Shown: one piece after another, positions 42,920 through 55,139 of the stretch
Numbering within the stretch: the stretch's first letter is position 1
Layout: each line of letters starts with the position of its first letter
DNA from: Urophycis tenuis
Taxonomy: Eukaryota; Chordata; Actinopteri; Gadiformes; Phycidae
Assembly: GCA_036785325.1 (NCBI GenBank)
Contig: JAXIVH010000013.1
Span: 10,041,332 to 10,105,331, forward strand
Reading direction: 5' to 3'
Length of the DNA stretch: 64,000 nucleotides
The notes under the pieces: model-generated
Told to the model about the DNA's origin: nothing
Databases searched by the model: none
The model's input: only the letters and a program-made list of their open reading frames with translations
Translations under genes and position numbers: made by a program

Positions 42920-43085
42920 GTATCATTTAAACTTAGCAGATGCTTTTGTCCAAAGTGACTTACAATCAGTACATTTGTCATTTGTGGGGTTTAGTGTCCT
43001 GCTCAAGGACACTTTGACGTGGGGACCAAACCGCCAACCTTCTGTTTGGTGGACGACCTGCTCTACCCAATGACCTAAAGTTATG
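42920..43085 (-). repeat. Abundant teleost short interspersed repeat
   Basis: GCAGATGCTTTTGTCCAAAG, TGACTTACA, then GTGTCCTGCTCAAGGACACT, ACCAAACCGCCAACC and a GACGACCTGCTCTACC end. I recognise this series from very common teleost repeats; the family name is uncertain. Related ends occur at 26150, 27490, 58086 and 59345. Confidence 0.55.
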
Positions 43086-43738
43086 CCAAAAGACATTACA
43101 ACAACAACTTGCACCATTCTCAACAGTAAGCTACATCAGATTTATGAAAACAAGTATTCATCAATAAATGTTCCAAAAAAAATACATATATGAAGAGATA
43201 TACATGTAGTTATTATAAAGAGGCCATTCTGGGAGGCCTCATATAGGCTACACGTGTGTCAGTGTTATAGTGATATTGTGCTGCCCCACCATATAGTGAA
43301 AATACATTTATTTATATTTTCCCTTGATTTTCTTAAACTGTTACACTGAAAAAGACGACATCAGGCTACCATTATGCCGTTCCTCATTCCTCACGTCATT
43401 CACATGAGGAATAACATGGGGGCTCTGACTGTTTTAAAGGAAATGGAAGTGGTTATTCTTATTGGTTAATGTGACCCCAAGCTGGCTATGCCACCGGTTG
43501 TTCTTTACATAGCCAGTAGCCCGGATATGTTTCTCTTTCACACATCCATCCTGGTAACAATTAAATCTGGGGGACAGACGTGGACCTGAATACAGTTATT
43601 TCTAGAAATAAAAACAAATCCCTGGAGTGATCGACTCTGGGATGGGCATGTTTCATTCTTGAGAAACCTTTTAGGTCAGATATCCTTTCATGGCAGTATG
43701 AAAACAATAAACGCATTGTACAAACATAGGAAATTGTA

Positions 43739-43744
43739 TTTATT
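43739..43744 (-). terminator. Poly(A) signal of tmem231
   Basis: AATAAA on the minus strand, 234 nt downstream of the tmem231 stop codon. No nearer canonical signal was seen. Confidence 0.55.
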
Positions 43745-43977
43745 CTAAATCCATGTACAAAATCGAAAAACATTTGAAAGATGTTTTTTTGGTCAGAATA
43801 TCCAAGTCCACCAAGTTAGGGTTATGCATGCCTGTGTCTCTGTTGCCTTGCATGCGTGAAATAACATCACATGGTATGACATGTGCTATGACATCACCCA
43901 ACGCACCGCACCCCGCTGCTTGGCGTTGGTTCTGGAGCCATGGAAACGGCCGTCTTTCCCATCACCAGCGGTGTGGC

Positions 43978-46900
43978 TCACATAGAGTGAAGCTTCACGC
44001 CAGGGAGCGGCAGAGTGGGAAGGACCTGGTTTTGGAACACAAAGGTCTGAACGCGTGTGAACACCCAGAGGAAGACCAGCAGCACGCTCACGTACTGGAT
44101 CCAGGCCCACTTGATGGTCTCCCAGAACCCAGGTCGGTAGGTGGAGGGGGAGGGAGAGCTGTTAAGGAACATTGAGCTCGGGATAAACATGACTGAATAG
44201 CTGTGTCATGGCAATGACCCACTAATAGTTCTTAATATCCACACACACACACACACGACTTAACTTTGAAGGTCACCAACAGTGTGAATACTTCCGTGTG
44301 CCAATTCAATGAAGGACATTTAGCTTCCGCGTGCCTGTCATAAATGGAAACAATGGCAACTTGGAACTTGTCTTTCAGAATCAAGGTGCGTCGGTTAGAA
44401 TGGAGTTGGTAACATGACAGGGAATCGCCATCTTGGTACTGTTATCACAAACACCAAAGTGCTATAGCACACGCAAAATGCTCAGAAAGGGTAGGGAGTC
44501 GTTTATGATATCGCTTTCAATGACGGTGACATGCTTCAGGGAAGCCAGGGAAGGCGGTTACTATGGGAATAGGCTAGCTAAGTCACGCCCACCTCATGCG
44601 TCATGCCTGGACCTTAGAAATGGAAAAAAGTTGTTTAGGGGGGGGTCAACAAAGCAAAAAAGTTTGTATTTAAATCTGAATCTTCATGAACTGGTAGGGC
44701 TTGGCTTACAAACACTTCACAAACAATGCCAATGGAAATTCACACATTTCCTCGATGATTAAACACTTGAGGAATGGCACTTGGGACTCTAAGACAGAGA
44801 AAAAGAAAAAAAGTATGACTGTTCTAGTTACATCTGGCCCGGTTGGAGCTAAACTACAGAACCTATACGTGTATTTCTACTGTCTTCATGAAAGGATATC
44901 TGATGACTTCCAGAGGATAGCGGATCTCGGTGTTGAGCTTGAAAGGGGAGCCGGTGGCTCTCCCGACGGTCCACACTGGGCTGGGGCACAAGAAGGCCGT
45001 GGTCACTGGGAGAAAGCAGGGGACACACAGATAGACACAGAGACTTCACTACATACACGTGCACATGAGGCATGGCGGTCAGTAATGTGCAGCATGCATG
45101 TTTAACTGTATTCGAGAGCATGTGGTGTTGGCAACGTTCACCTGGCCGTCTTGGGTCTAAACGCTCGGCTGGCAAGGGGAATGGAATGTGTAAGTTCACC
45201 CACCCAGCAAGGCGTTTGGAGCCAAGACGGCCCGCTCGGTTAATAAGGCCCATACGGGGCGGCGAACATGTGCACTGTGTACTGGTTACCCAGCCGGTGG
45301 ACACTCACGGTTACGCTCCTGATAGGCCTTAATTATGTCAACGAGATTGTATGCACTGGCAAATGGACTGGAGCCATCAATCACCGTTACCTGGGTGGGA
45401 ATGGAAAGAAGAAGTGTCACTGAGTGTTTGCTCGAAAGATTGTTAGCCGTCCTGACTCGTGTTTTGCCTGAGGCCTGTGCTCTACTGAGCACATTTTCTA
45501 GTTTATCATGTTCTTAGGCTGTTTTCAGTTATGTTCTACTTGATAATAGTTGCAAAGGAGCTCACACTATTAAGGTGATGAGACTAATGTCACAGACATA
45601 GTTGGTGAATATTGCTAAATGATACTGCTGTGGTGGTGGGAAGACCAACAGTGGCATGTTATGCGTGTCTAATATGTCATACAAGAAGAATGTATCACAG
45701 TATGTACAATATGTCGGGGCCTCTCAGTCAAAACAACAACAAAAGACGTAGTTTGTGTTCAAAACAATCATACTAAAAATAACTTAAGAGTGTGTTGAAC
45801 GCTGTTGTAACACTACTAAGACACATTACCTTACAGCGGTCATGAGCCACTTGTCATAGCACATCATAGTAAGCCAGATCGATGTTGAAATATATCAATA
45901 AATTAGCGCTCAACTGGAATTCGGTTTCCTGTATTTCCACAGACGTTGGAGGGTAAAAGGAATGTGACACTATTGACAGGCGACCACATGAAACGCACCG
46001 TTTACCTTGAATACAATATGGATTTCTATGGGTTTGAACATCATTTGAAAAATGTGGGATAATGTGGCTTCGGATGAGGATTCTCCCCAGCCTCAAATTG
46101 ACATTGGCGGGCGTCTGGAGAGTGTGGATGATGGCTGGTTGAAGCAGCCTCACCTGGCCCGAGTCAGAATGATTGGACTCTGGGGCTGGGTGAGGCTGCA
46201 CATCTGTTGTAAGAAACGCACACGTGTTAGATCAGCCATCGCCACACACACCTGGGAGATCACCTACTTGGCAGCATGTGACACCTGCTGTCATTGTTAT
46301 CTATGAAACTCTGCTATAAACCAGTTCAAACATCACCACCCTGTGCCCTGGCTTTGGAGGAGCCCAGTAAAACGACACTGCTACAGGTACCTTTACGGAC
46401 ACTGTGGATTTATGAGAGACATTGTAATGTGACAGTGTAGTGTAATTGGCTCACAAGGGTAAATGGTTTGTTGACACCAATGGTTTGTTGAGCACAATTT
46501 GGGGAAATGGGATATGCAGTGCTCAGTGAAATGTCACTAATCATGTTTTGCCCTGTATTATACAACACCTCATCCATTCTACTCTTGGTAGAGGGAATAT
46601 ACAAATACCTGATGAAAAGTGCAGGCTTCTCCAATGAGTCAGAATAACAATATAACAAGTGTGTACTGCAGGGTCTCCGTCAGCTGGCATTTAGTGGCCA
46701 TTGGATGACTAGAATTTCAATTGGCTGGTAACATAAATCTTGACAGCCATCTTGGCCGGTTAGTTGTTTCCAATTTTGTATAGTATTATGAGTCTATTAA
46801 ATAAAGTAACACAAAATTGCAATACGAAAATGTATAGTAATGGAAATATTTTAGCATATATTGACTGGCGAATTGTCAGTGAATATGCGTTGTGCGTGGC

Positions 46901-47992
46901 CTACTGAATGCATAGAGTACTACTGACCTGCTATGACACACAACAACCACACAAATCCCGTCATTGTGGTATGTTATGTTAGACGTGCTTTCACAGCGAA
47001 GCTGTTCGGTCCGTTCTAATCGAACCCTGGAGCGCTCCCCGTGATAGTACGGTTTGATTGGGGAGCTGAGAACGCTCATGCAGACCAAAACAAACTCTGG
47101 GGCACCTGAAAACGGGGGTCTCGGTCCGCTTCAGGTGTGACCGTGATCAGACCCGACATTGGGAAGCTATTCATAAAACAACGCATTGTGGGTCGAATGC
47201 ACACTTTTGCAGCAAACCAAAATAATTCACATTTTCAGCCAGGTAGGTTATTTGTTAACTATTCCTAGATCGATTAGGTGATTACGATGGTCACTTCATA
47301 CTACAATGGAATGCATTTAGCTTTGTTTGTAACATGTATTTTTGCACTGGCTTGTATCATTACTAAAATAAAAAATTTACGTTCGGCCCGTAGTAAAGGA
47401 GAATGTTTATCGGCCATGTTGGTTGGCCAAAGAAATGGCTTGCTGAACCCTACGCACACAAGTTCAACTGACATAACGTCCGTTGAATGACCCCATTCCT
47501 ATTAACGTTAGCAGCCATGTAATAACATCCTTCACTGGGACGGACCGTTGCATGACATTGCTCGCTCACATTGTAAACATTGTGGAGGCCTCGGTGAGGC
47601 AGCGGGACTCTCTGCTGTAACCTCAGGTCCCCAGCGACAAACAGCTGAGCTCCTGGAACCGGAGAGGAGTACTGGATGTAGGCCAGGCTCTGCATCACGA
47701 CGGTGGACATCCTCTGAATGAAGAAAAACAGGAAAGATAACATCGTTGTAAATGTGATACTAGAAAGTAAAACAATAGAGTTGTTGGCATGGAAGCCAGC
47801 AGGTGGGAGACAGAGACGTACAAAGAGCTGGTAGCTGAACGTGAGGAGGAGCTGGACGCTGTACACCTCCTCCTCAGGTTTGAGAGGGAGCTGCACTTCC
47901 AAGATTAAACGGTCCAACTTTCCATCCTGGTTCTGGTCCTGCTCCTGAACCTGGCGTTCATCCACGCATGCGCACGCACGCACGCAGGCACG

Positions 47993-48032
<40 letters not shown>

Positions 48033-48559
48033 GGACAATCTAAACAGTGTCACATGATCTGTCAACCGAATACCTTAATTGAGTGACCAGCTTCTTACTT
48101 ACTGAGATTGTTGGAATACGGAGGTTGGGCCCAAGCATGCTGTTAAAATTGGAAAAAGTACTCCAGGCTACATAGTCTCCCTTGGTGTTGGTCGATGCAA
48201 CAAAAAGAGTTTGATACTGGAACCTCACAACTGGCTGCTCCTCATAGGTGCTCCTCTTGATCCAGAAGCCTAAAACAAAGCAGCTTTAAACATTGAAAAT
48301 GTCCACATCACCCATACACACATGTATTAACAGCATGGTATGCAAAGAAGATTTTAACACGTCAAAAGTGTAATGGCCGAGTTGGTAATAACAACGAGTA
48401 GGACGTGTCTATATCATTACCTTGGCTTCTGTAAGCAACCAGCAGAGGTGAAATGTATGTAAGGCACAAAACAACAACCAGAAACAACGTTGCCTTCGTG
48501 CAAACGCTGGTTTTATACCGAATCAAAGCCGGGTGGGAATAGACTTCATAGAAAGCCAT
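43978..48559 (-). CDS. tmem231: TMEM231, ciliary transition-zone membrane protein (7 exons)
   Basis: Part of the MKS/B9 complex that forms the diffusion barrier at the base of cilia. Exons in transcript order: 48421-48559, 48103-48269, 47822-47950, 47570-47713, 45309-45390, 44900-45005, 43978-44140; together 930 nt, 309 residues plus stop, with all phases consistent and no stop. Human TMEM231 is close in length. N-terminal MAFYEVYSHPALIRYK, first membrane helix ATLFLVVVLCLTYISPLLVA, lumenal domain (NQDGKLDRLILEVQLPL, QLLLTFSYQLF, MQSLAYIQYSSPVPGAQLF, TEIRYPLEVIRY-type end), second helix WAWIQYVSVLLVFLWVF and C-terminal QTFVFQNQVLPTLPL. Exon 6 and 7 are joined across a U12-type AT-AC intron, giving EVISYRPGFWE at the joint. 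The gene is head to head with gabarapl2. Confidence 0.95.
44141..44899 (-). other. tmem231: U12-type AT-AC intron of tmem231
   Basis: The intron starts ATATCCTTT directly after exon 6 (44900) and ends in CCAC before exon 7 (44140). A branch-point match TCCTTAAC lies at 44161-44168 (complement), about 20 nt from the 3' end. All three are the consensus signals of the minor spliceosome. Using GT-AG sites instead would break the conserved protein joint. Confidence 0.92.
47985..48027. repeat. (CA)n-type microsatellite in tmem231 intron 2
   Basis: CACG/CGCA repeats pass into a pure (CA)n run up to 48027, just upstream of exon 3 (47950), so the acceptor of that exon lies about 35 nt from the array. 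Confidence 0.8.
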
Positions 48560-49112
48560 AACAACATACAACGACCGCAGAGTATCGTGAATTAATCAGA
48601 TAGCACCAATGCTAACTCGCTGATGATTCATATCAGCGTAGTTAAATAAACCACGGTTTACAAATAGAAATATGAACACAGCTAAGTAAAACAAAAGAAG
48701 GTATTTCCATCTGCAGATCTTTGGAAAAACAGCATTTGGAGGTAAGAGCTAGGACAACTCATTTGGCAAGCACATTAGCTAGGTTACTCAGATACGATGC
48801 GCCATGCTTTTGCTACTTCCCGTCCCTCGGCTTAGCGTCTCAAATGGTTGCCATGGCTGTCACTGGTCTCCTGGCAACGAAGTCTACCAACGACACACTC
48901 CCCCCCCCTACTTGCTGTGCAAAATGGTTTGCCCGAACGGTGACGTCACTGCCCACAGCTCGACAGGACGCTCGAAGCTTCCAGCGAGAGACGCGTTGTT
49001 TTGATGTGTTATCAGCGTCCGGTCCCGACTCACGACCCGTCGACTTTAGCCGCTTATTAGCGCGTAGGATTCTGGTGTTAGCATCACGCCTCAGTGTGAG
49101 GATACGGCCAAA
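48560..49112. promoter_or_regulatory. Bidirectional promoter region of tmem231 and gabarapl2
   Basis: The 553 bp between the two divergent start codons hold a perfect cAMP-response palindrome TGACGTCA (48941-48948). Two X-box-like RFX sites lie at 48847-48857 (GTTGCCATGGC) and 48866-48878 (GTCTCCTGGCAAC). X-boxes drive ciliary genes and would suit tmem231; the CRE lies nearer to gabarapl2. No TATA box is evident. Transcription start sites are not known from the sequence. Confidence 0.6.
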
Positions 49113-50261
49113 ATGAAATGGATGTTTAAAGAGGATCATTCCCTCGGTAAAGGGATTTTGATTGTTACGAAACGGATGTTATTTACTTTCATGAATATTT
49201 GAATGGATGTCTTTAGTTTGGCGTGTCATCCTCAAAGTGCAGTTGTGCATGCATTTTGTGTCCACTGTCTGTCTACGCCCTGCTGCCATATTAACGCACA
49301 GAGCTCCCGTGTGCATTAGTATACAAGTATGTAGCTCCTCCGCGAGGGTAAAATGCCAGGCTCTAAAGTGTAAAATAAAAGAATGTAAGGAAATGCCCAA
49401 AAATGTTGTAATTTGCTTATTGCAGCATTGTTCGACCAGAGCAGGTGCAGGTGGCAGGCTATTGAATGAATGTTTTGGTGTAGCATGTAGTACTGCCATT
49501 TAAACTTGTCATTGCGGACGTGCATCCATTCATACCCTATTTTTAAACCAGTTACCAAAGAACGCAATAGACGGAAAGCGAGGGTTTTGACGTGTTAAAC
49601 CTATTGACTGTAGAAAGCCGGCAGCTCCACCACGCCTAATCTAATACCATACGAGGCCTTTAACCAGCGGCGTAGATGGACCCCGCTCTCATGGCAAGGG
49701 GAACACGGAGGCAGTCCAATGTAATGTGCTATATATATTTTAAAAATGTACATGGTTAGTGAGCTTTTTGAATACTAAAGCTAACCCCACGTAAACGTTG
49801 CTCTGTAGAAAACCATTATGCTGTTGTAGCATATGAAAGCATGTGCTGTGGTACTCTGTATTGTCCTGTTCTCTTTGCCTTGCAAATGCAATTGACAGCC
49901 AACATATTTACAAACCATAGTGATGGGCCGCGATGTAAAGCAAGATGATTCTCAGAGAGAGAGAGAGAGAGAGAGGCTATTGCATGGAGGAGGAGGATCA
50001 AGTAGTCTTTGGGTGATGGGGATGAAGGCCTAAGAGGCCCAGGCTCATCCAATTAATCTGACTTCCTGTTTGTCTCTGGTTTCTCCCTGTAGAACACAGA
50101 TGTGTGGAGTCAGCCAAAATACGCAACAAAATACCCTGACAGAGTGCCGGTGAGTGAGGGGTGCAGCTCGGGAAGGAGTGAACATGGAGACGAGTGAGTG
50201 AGAGAAATGAGAGAGAGTTACCGGGAGTGCTCTGACTACAAGTGTGGCAGGTGTGTGTGTG

Positions 50262-50309
<48 letters not shown>

Positions 50310-50698
50310 GGGGTGGGGGTGGGGGTGGGGTGGTTATTGCCGGGGGTCATTCTTCCCCCCCGGTTATTCTTCCCCCCCTGGAAAGAATAAACGGGGCATT
50401 GTGGTTCCTGGTACAGCTACCCAGGGTCTTCATTCATTTCATAACCCCACCTCTCCTTCTACACTCTCATGACATGCACACACCCAAGCTGCAGGCGTAG
50501 GCAGATAAAGTTTCACCCCCCCTCAAGGCCCTCAGTGTATCCAGGGGGGTTTCGCTGCAGGCCACCGGATGAACACTGCTCCACTACTTTCTGACAAAGA
50601 CACAGAAAACTCCTTGTTTTTCTTCTGCAGAGACACAAGCAACTTAAGTGAAGTGATGTTCAGCAGTAGAACCCTCTTAATTCACAATATGAGTCCGC

Positions 50699-50790
<92 letters not shown>

Positions 50791-50802
50791 TCTCTCTCTC
50801 TC

Positions 50803-50849
<47 letters not shown>

Positions 50850-53402
50850 TAATTCTTAGCTCCTCTGCTCCTCTGTTCCAAGTGTTTTCTGACCCTGTGC
50901 ACAATATGTCCACAACAGGAGGTGTCTTACTGACTAAGCTGAGAAAATAGTTGTTTCTATGGAATCTAGTGGCCCTTTTGTGCACTTGATAAAAGGCCAT
51001 TTAAACTTGATCTGCTCTTGTACCACCACCTGTTAAATAGAAACCTTTCAGAGTAGGTCATGTAACCCATAAACTGACTGACGCTTTGAAAGACCTCAAT
51101 GAGGTAACCACTTCAAGGAAATAATACATGAGGAAGGATGATGGGAGCTATAAAATCCACTACAACTTTCTAACAATCTGATCAGGTGCAAAACATAATG
51201 TAGAAAGTGGGATCTTAACAATGTCTCTTATATTAAATGATGCCCTACTCTGTGATAACAGGGTAGGATGTAACACATCATGCGTTACATGGCTTTTGCA
51301 TATCTCTCCTAGGTGATAGTTGGAGAGGTTTCCGGCTCACAGATTGTGGACATTGACAAGCGAAAGTATCTGGTCCGTCCGACATCACCGTGGCCCAGTC
51401 ATGTGGATCATCAGAAAACGCATCCAAACTGCCCTCCGAGAAAGCCATCTTCCTCTTCGTCGACAAAACGGTCCCCCAGTCTAGGTGAGACGGGCCGGGC
51501 CGTGTCTTTGTTTACACGAGATTGTGTCGATTGACGGAAAGTTTCTATGCCTTGAAAAAGATTTTGACCAACCGCCTTTGTGCGAGGAGAACGGGTAGAC
51601 TTGATGGCGTTTGAAACCCATCTTCCTGTGAAAGAAAGGTGGAGCCCACGCCTATCTTCTCTACTTTCAATCAACCACACACTCCTTCCGTCTCCTAGCA
51701 TTCACCATCACCGTGGTGCAACACTATTGCACAAGCTATGTCATGTGGGGACACCTTCAGAACCACCAAGAAAGGTGTTGTCAGAGTTCAATACTTCTTT
51801 GTGATGGATGGCACACAACATCCCAGCACCCTCTGTCTCTGTCGCAGAAGCCCCACACATTTACTGGAAGATTACCGAACTCCAACCCTGTTTCAATAAG
51901 AGAGTCCCATATTTTTTAGAGTGTCCTCAATTTGGATTAAAACCTGCCACCCTGACACTGTTTCTGAGGTGTGCTGGGAATCAAATTCCTCAATTAATCT
52001 TTGACTTTCTACTTGGAAGCTATTTAGAAATACATCAACAATTTGAGCTGGCTGACCCCATAAAAATCGGCTCATCCCATTGAGGGTTAATGGATAAAGA
52101 TAGTCATTGTTTTGTTTTGGGCTAGGAGCAGAAATTGAATACACCACAAACTCTTTCCCATATGCACGGCCCACCAAGACAACAGGGCCAGCGCTCATTA
52201 TCTTATCCCGATCAACCAGTGTCAAACAATGGCAGGGTAGCTTCCCACAATATAGACCACCGAAACAGGTGTACGTTTAACTGGAGAAAACTGAAACTTA
52301 AAGAGGACAAGAACCTTGCATGACCACACAACACTTAATAAAATAGTTGTGGCTGACCTTTACCCTAGCTGCCACTCGGTAAGACAAGCAGCAAGCACGG
52401 GCCATACTAACACGTTAGACATGCACACCAAATTAACTCATCATCCCATCAACCCAAGCACAAAGGCTGCAGTCAAATAGTCTTTTTTTGATCAGGAATG
52501 TTTCCTAACTGTGTGACATGGCCCGGAAGTATCGAAATTGGCAAGTCGTGGTAAGAGCTGTTTGAATTCTCTACATGCTAAGGAAAGCTGCTTTAATACT
52601 TCCTTTCTTATCTCCGCTAGCGTAGGGTAGACTAGACCATCCTTTACAAAGGGAAAGAGGATAATGCTGTCCCACAATTCCTTGCTGCAGGACATTTTAA
52701 AGCAACGCACCATTCGGCCAGACGCAAACGCAAACGGTCAACAGGCTGACAATTATTTGAATGCAATCATACTAATTGGGATTCATGTTGGTAAATACGA
52801 GTGGACAGGAGGATGATCAACCGTTCTCAAAACGGTTCCCTGATGTGTCCCACGTATATAGCCTGCATGAAACAACATGGTAAGAACGTACATGGGGCAA
52901 AGCATCCAAGATGTGCTTTTGTAGTCCGTCTTTGAAACACTGTAGTTAAACCATGGCAGACCCACATTGCTCAGCCTTATGTAAGTGCAGTTGGAATCTC
53001 TTAGTACCGGGGTTGCGGTACTAAGATATTATTTGTATTTCTATTTCTATATAGTTATATTATATCTATGTATATATTTATTTATTTATATATATTTATT
53101 AATAAAAAATATATATTTTTTATTATTATTTATATTTATATATATTATATAGATATTATGTTATATCTATATAGTTTCTATTCCAATTGTCCTTCACGTC
53201 TTTCCTTGACCTTATGACGTTTTTTGATGTGTGAGTATTGAGGCTGTAATCTTCTCCAAAGCTGCGCTGTGTGGTCCTCCTCTGATGTGCTCTCTGGTCC
53301 TCCCGCTGCAGCCTCACCATGGGCCAGCTATATGACAAGGAGAAGGACGAGGACGGCTTCCTCTACGTTGCCTACAGCGGGGAGAACACCTTTGGTTTCT
53401 GA
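49113..53402 (+). CDS. gabarapl2: GABARAPL2 (GATE-16), ATG8-family autophagy protein; frameshifted in this sequence
   Basis: Ubiquitin-like modifier attached to phosphatidylethanolamine; acts in autophagosome maturation and intra-Golgi traffic. Exons: 49113-49146 (MKWMFKEDHSL), 50093-50149, 51313-51484, 53312-53402 (LTMGQLYDKEKDEDGFLYVA, SGENTFGF); all splice sites are canonical. The C-terminal glycine used after ATG4 cleavage is present. Compared with the nearly invariant family sequence, exon 2 has one extra A in an A-run (50128-50131). Exon 3 lacks a C near 51376 and a T near 51400 and has one extra A at 51426-51428; 51320-51326 looks like a further compensated pair. Read literally, translation stops at TGA 50136-50138. 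Total exon length is still 354 nt, exactly that of a 117-residue protein. Neighbouring tmem231 and adat1 show no such errors. Confidence 0.92.
50254..50310. repeat. (TG)n microsatellite in gabarapl2 intron 2
   Basis: Starts 104 nt after the exon 2 donor; followed by repeated GGGGGT units to 50333. Confidence 0.85.
50699..50844. repeat. (CT)n microsatellite in gabarapl2 intron 2
   Basis: About 145 bp of CT repeats with scattered interruptions (TTCTC, CCTC). Confidence 0.9.
51485..53311. other. gabarapl2: gabarapl2 intron 3
   Basis: 1.8 kb. Open frames within (for example 51893-52225 on the minus strand) lack recognisable motifs. A TA-rich low-complexity block spans 53035-53165. Confidence 0.6.
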
Positions 53403-54508
53403 GCCTGACCGCCTGCCCCTCACAATACCCTTGGTTTTCTTTTCTTTTTTGTGTTCCGGAATCTTGCCATTTTCAAGAGTCCTCAGACGAGGATCGTGCT
53501 AATGACACAAAATGCTAACACTGACACCGTGCACTGAATCTGCTGTGCATTTAGTGGGGATTACAGTGGGCGTTTATGTCACGATAACCTGCCACCATCA
53601 AGACAATTTAACAGTCCAATCCCATTCACAGAGCCTTCTGGCCGCTTCAGAGGTTTGACTTGCGGGATTGTTTGCAAGACGACGTATGGCGCTACCAAAA
53701 CATGCAATCCAAACAACATATAGACACCAAATTCAAGATTTACATGACATGATTTGGTTATTTGTGTTTGGCAAAATGAACCATCGTTTTCTGACTTTGA
53801 TTACAAACTGTGTTGTGAACGCTTACATAAGTCACATATGTATTTAGTGTATTGTGATTAATGGATATTGAGAGCTGCTTTTGGCTCTTCACACACAGAC
53901 ACACACACACCTATATTAACATGTAATATTCAGTATTAATTTGTGGGGTCAAAAAAGGTTGCTAGAAATAACCCATGAAGTATAGTTTTCGCTCGTTATT
54001 TCATAACCGTACCTATATAGGCCGTTCTTACTGTAGCAAGGAAAACACACTGAGGATGCATCATCTGGGGAACAAAGAGTTCCCCTGTAAGGCTGTGGCA
54101 ACTACACCCTTCCCCCCCCCCTTCCCCACACACACACACACACCCACACCTACACTCCCACACCTCACACCTACACACTCGCACCACCCACTCACTCACC
54201 CCTTTTCACACAGCTTGTCGCATTGTTTACTCAATGACACAGATTTGGTTACACAAATTGGTTGAAAACCTGTTGTATAATTTCACCGATGTATATTTCT
54301 TTTTCGCTATTTAAAACCTGCATCGTAACACCAGTTCAGGCTGGGCCAGCAGTATACAGTATTAGGAAATGTGTAATATAGCAACACTTTTGACTGTATT
54401 TTTGTTGTTGGATCAATATTATTTTCGATTGTTTAATGCTTTATGAATCTAAAAGGATTTTAGATATCTTAAGTACAGGTGAGGTAGCTGGATGACCTGA
54501 CCAATAAT

Positions 54509-54514
54509 AATAAA
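54509..54514 (+). terminator. Candidate poly(A) signal of gabarapl2
   Basis: AATAAA 1.1 kb after the stop, followed by a GT-rich stretch (CTGTGTTTGTTT). An AATAAA on the other strand at 54542-54547 could serve adat1; the two convergent genes would then end within 40 bp of each other. Confidence 0.45.
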
Positions 54515-55139
54515 AATTATAAGAAATAATGCCTGTGTTTGTTTATTAACAGCTAAATGTGAGTCAGACCCCTGAAACCCAGTCTGCAGTATACTGCAGT
54601 AGACTGAGAGTCCCCTCTTGGTCTCCAAGACAGGAGAACAACCATCCAGGGGACAATATGCAACGGGCCGGTCATTAACGCAAAGTTAGTTATCATGACA
54701 CGCTTGAATAATTTCAGACAATATATAAATAAAAAGATATACAACATCTTCCTATGGTGGGAAATAGCATCCATAGCAGAGTTAAAATCAGCTTTTCGTA
54801 GCAGCGGTCTGCAGTGCCGAAGAAACACACGGCGGGATGCCTAAGTGACCAATCAGAATCAAATATTAATCAAAACAGTGTGACAAAACAATACGTTTAA
54901 CACAACACAGGACGTCAGTTGTGCTTGAAAAATTCATGGTTTTTAATGAATTCATTACTTCATTAGAGAGTAGCAGGCATTTCATTAAGGCCACCAAAAC
55001 ACAAAGGTTTATGGTGTTAGCCCCATCTAACATTCAATAACAAAGCACCAACTGTTGAACACGGCATTACTGTGCCTTGCTCCATGTCATCACATTCCTT
55101 ATCTGGCATCAGCATTCCCCTTGCTAACTGCTAACCGCT

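Noticed and set aside
44433..45105. Plus-strand frames across tmem231 exons 6 and its U12 intron
   Set aside because: They run antisense over a confidently assigned exon and its intron and show no motif.
51893..52225. 110-codon minus-strand frame in gabarapl2 intron 3
   Set aside because: No motif, no splice context, no resemblance to a family I know.
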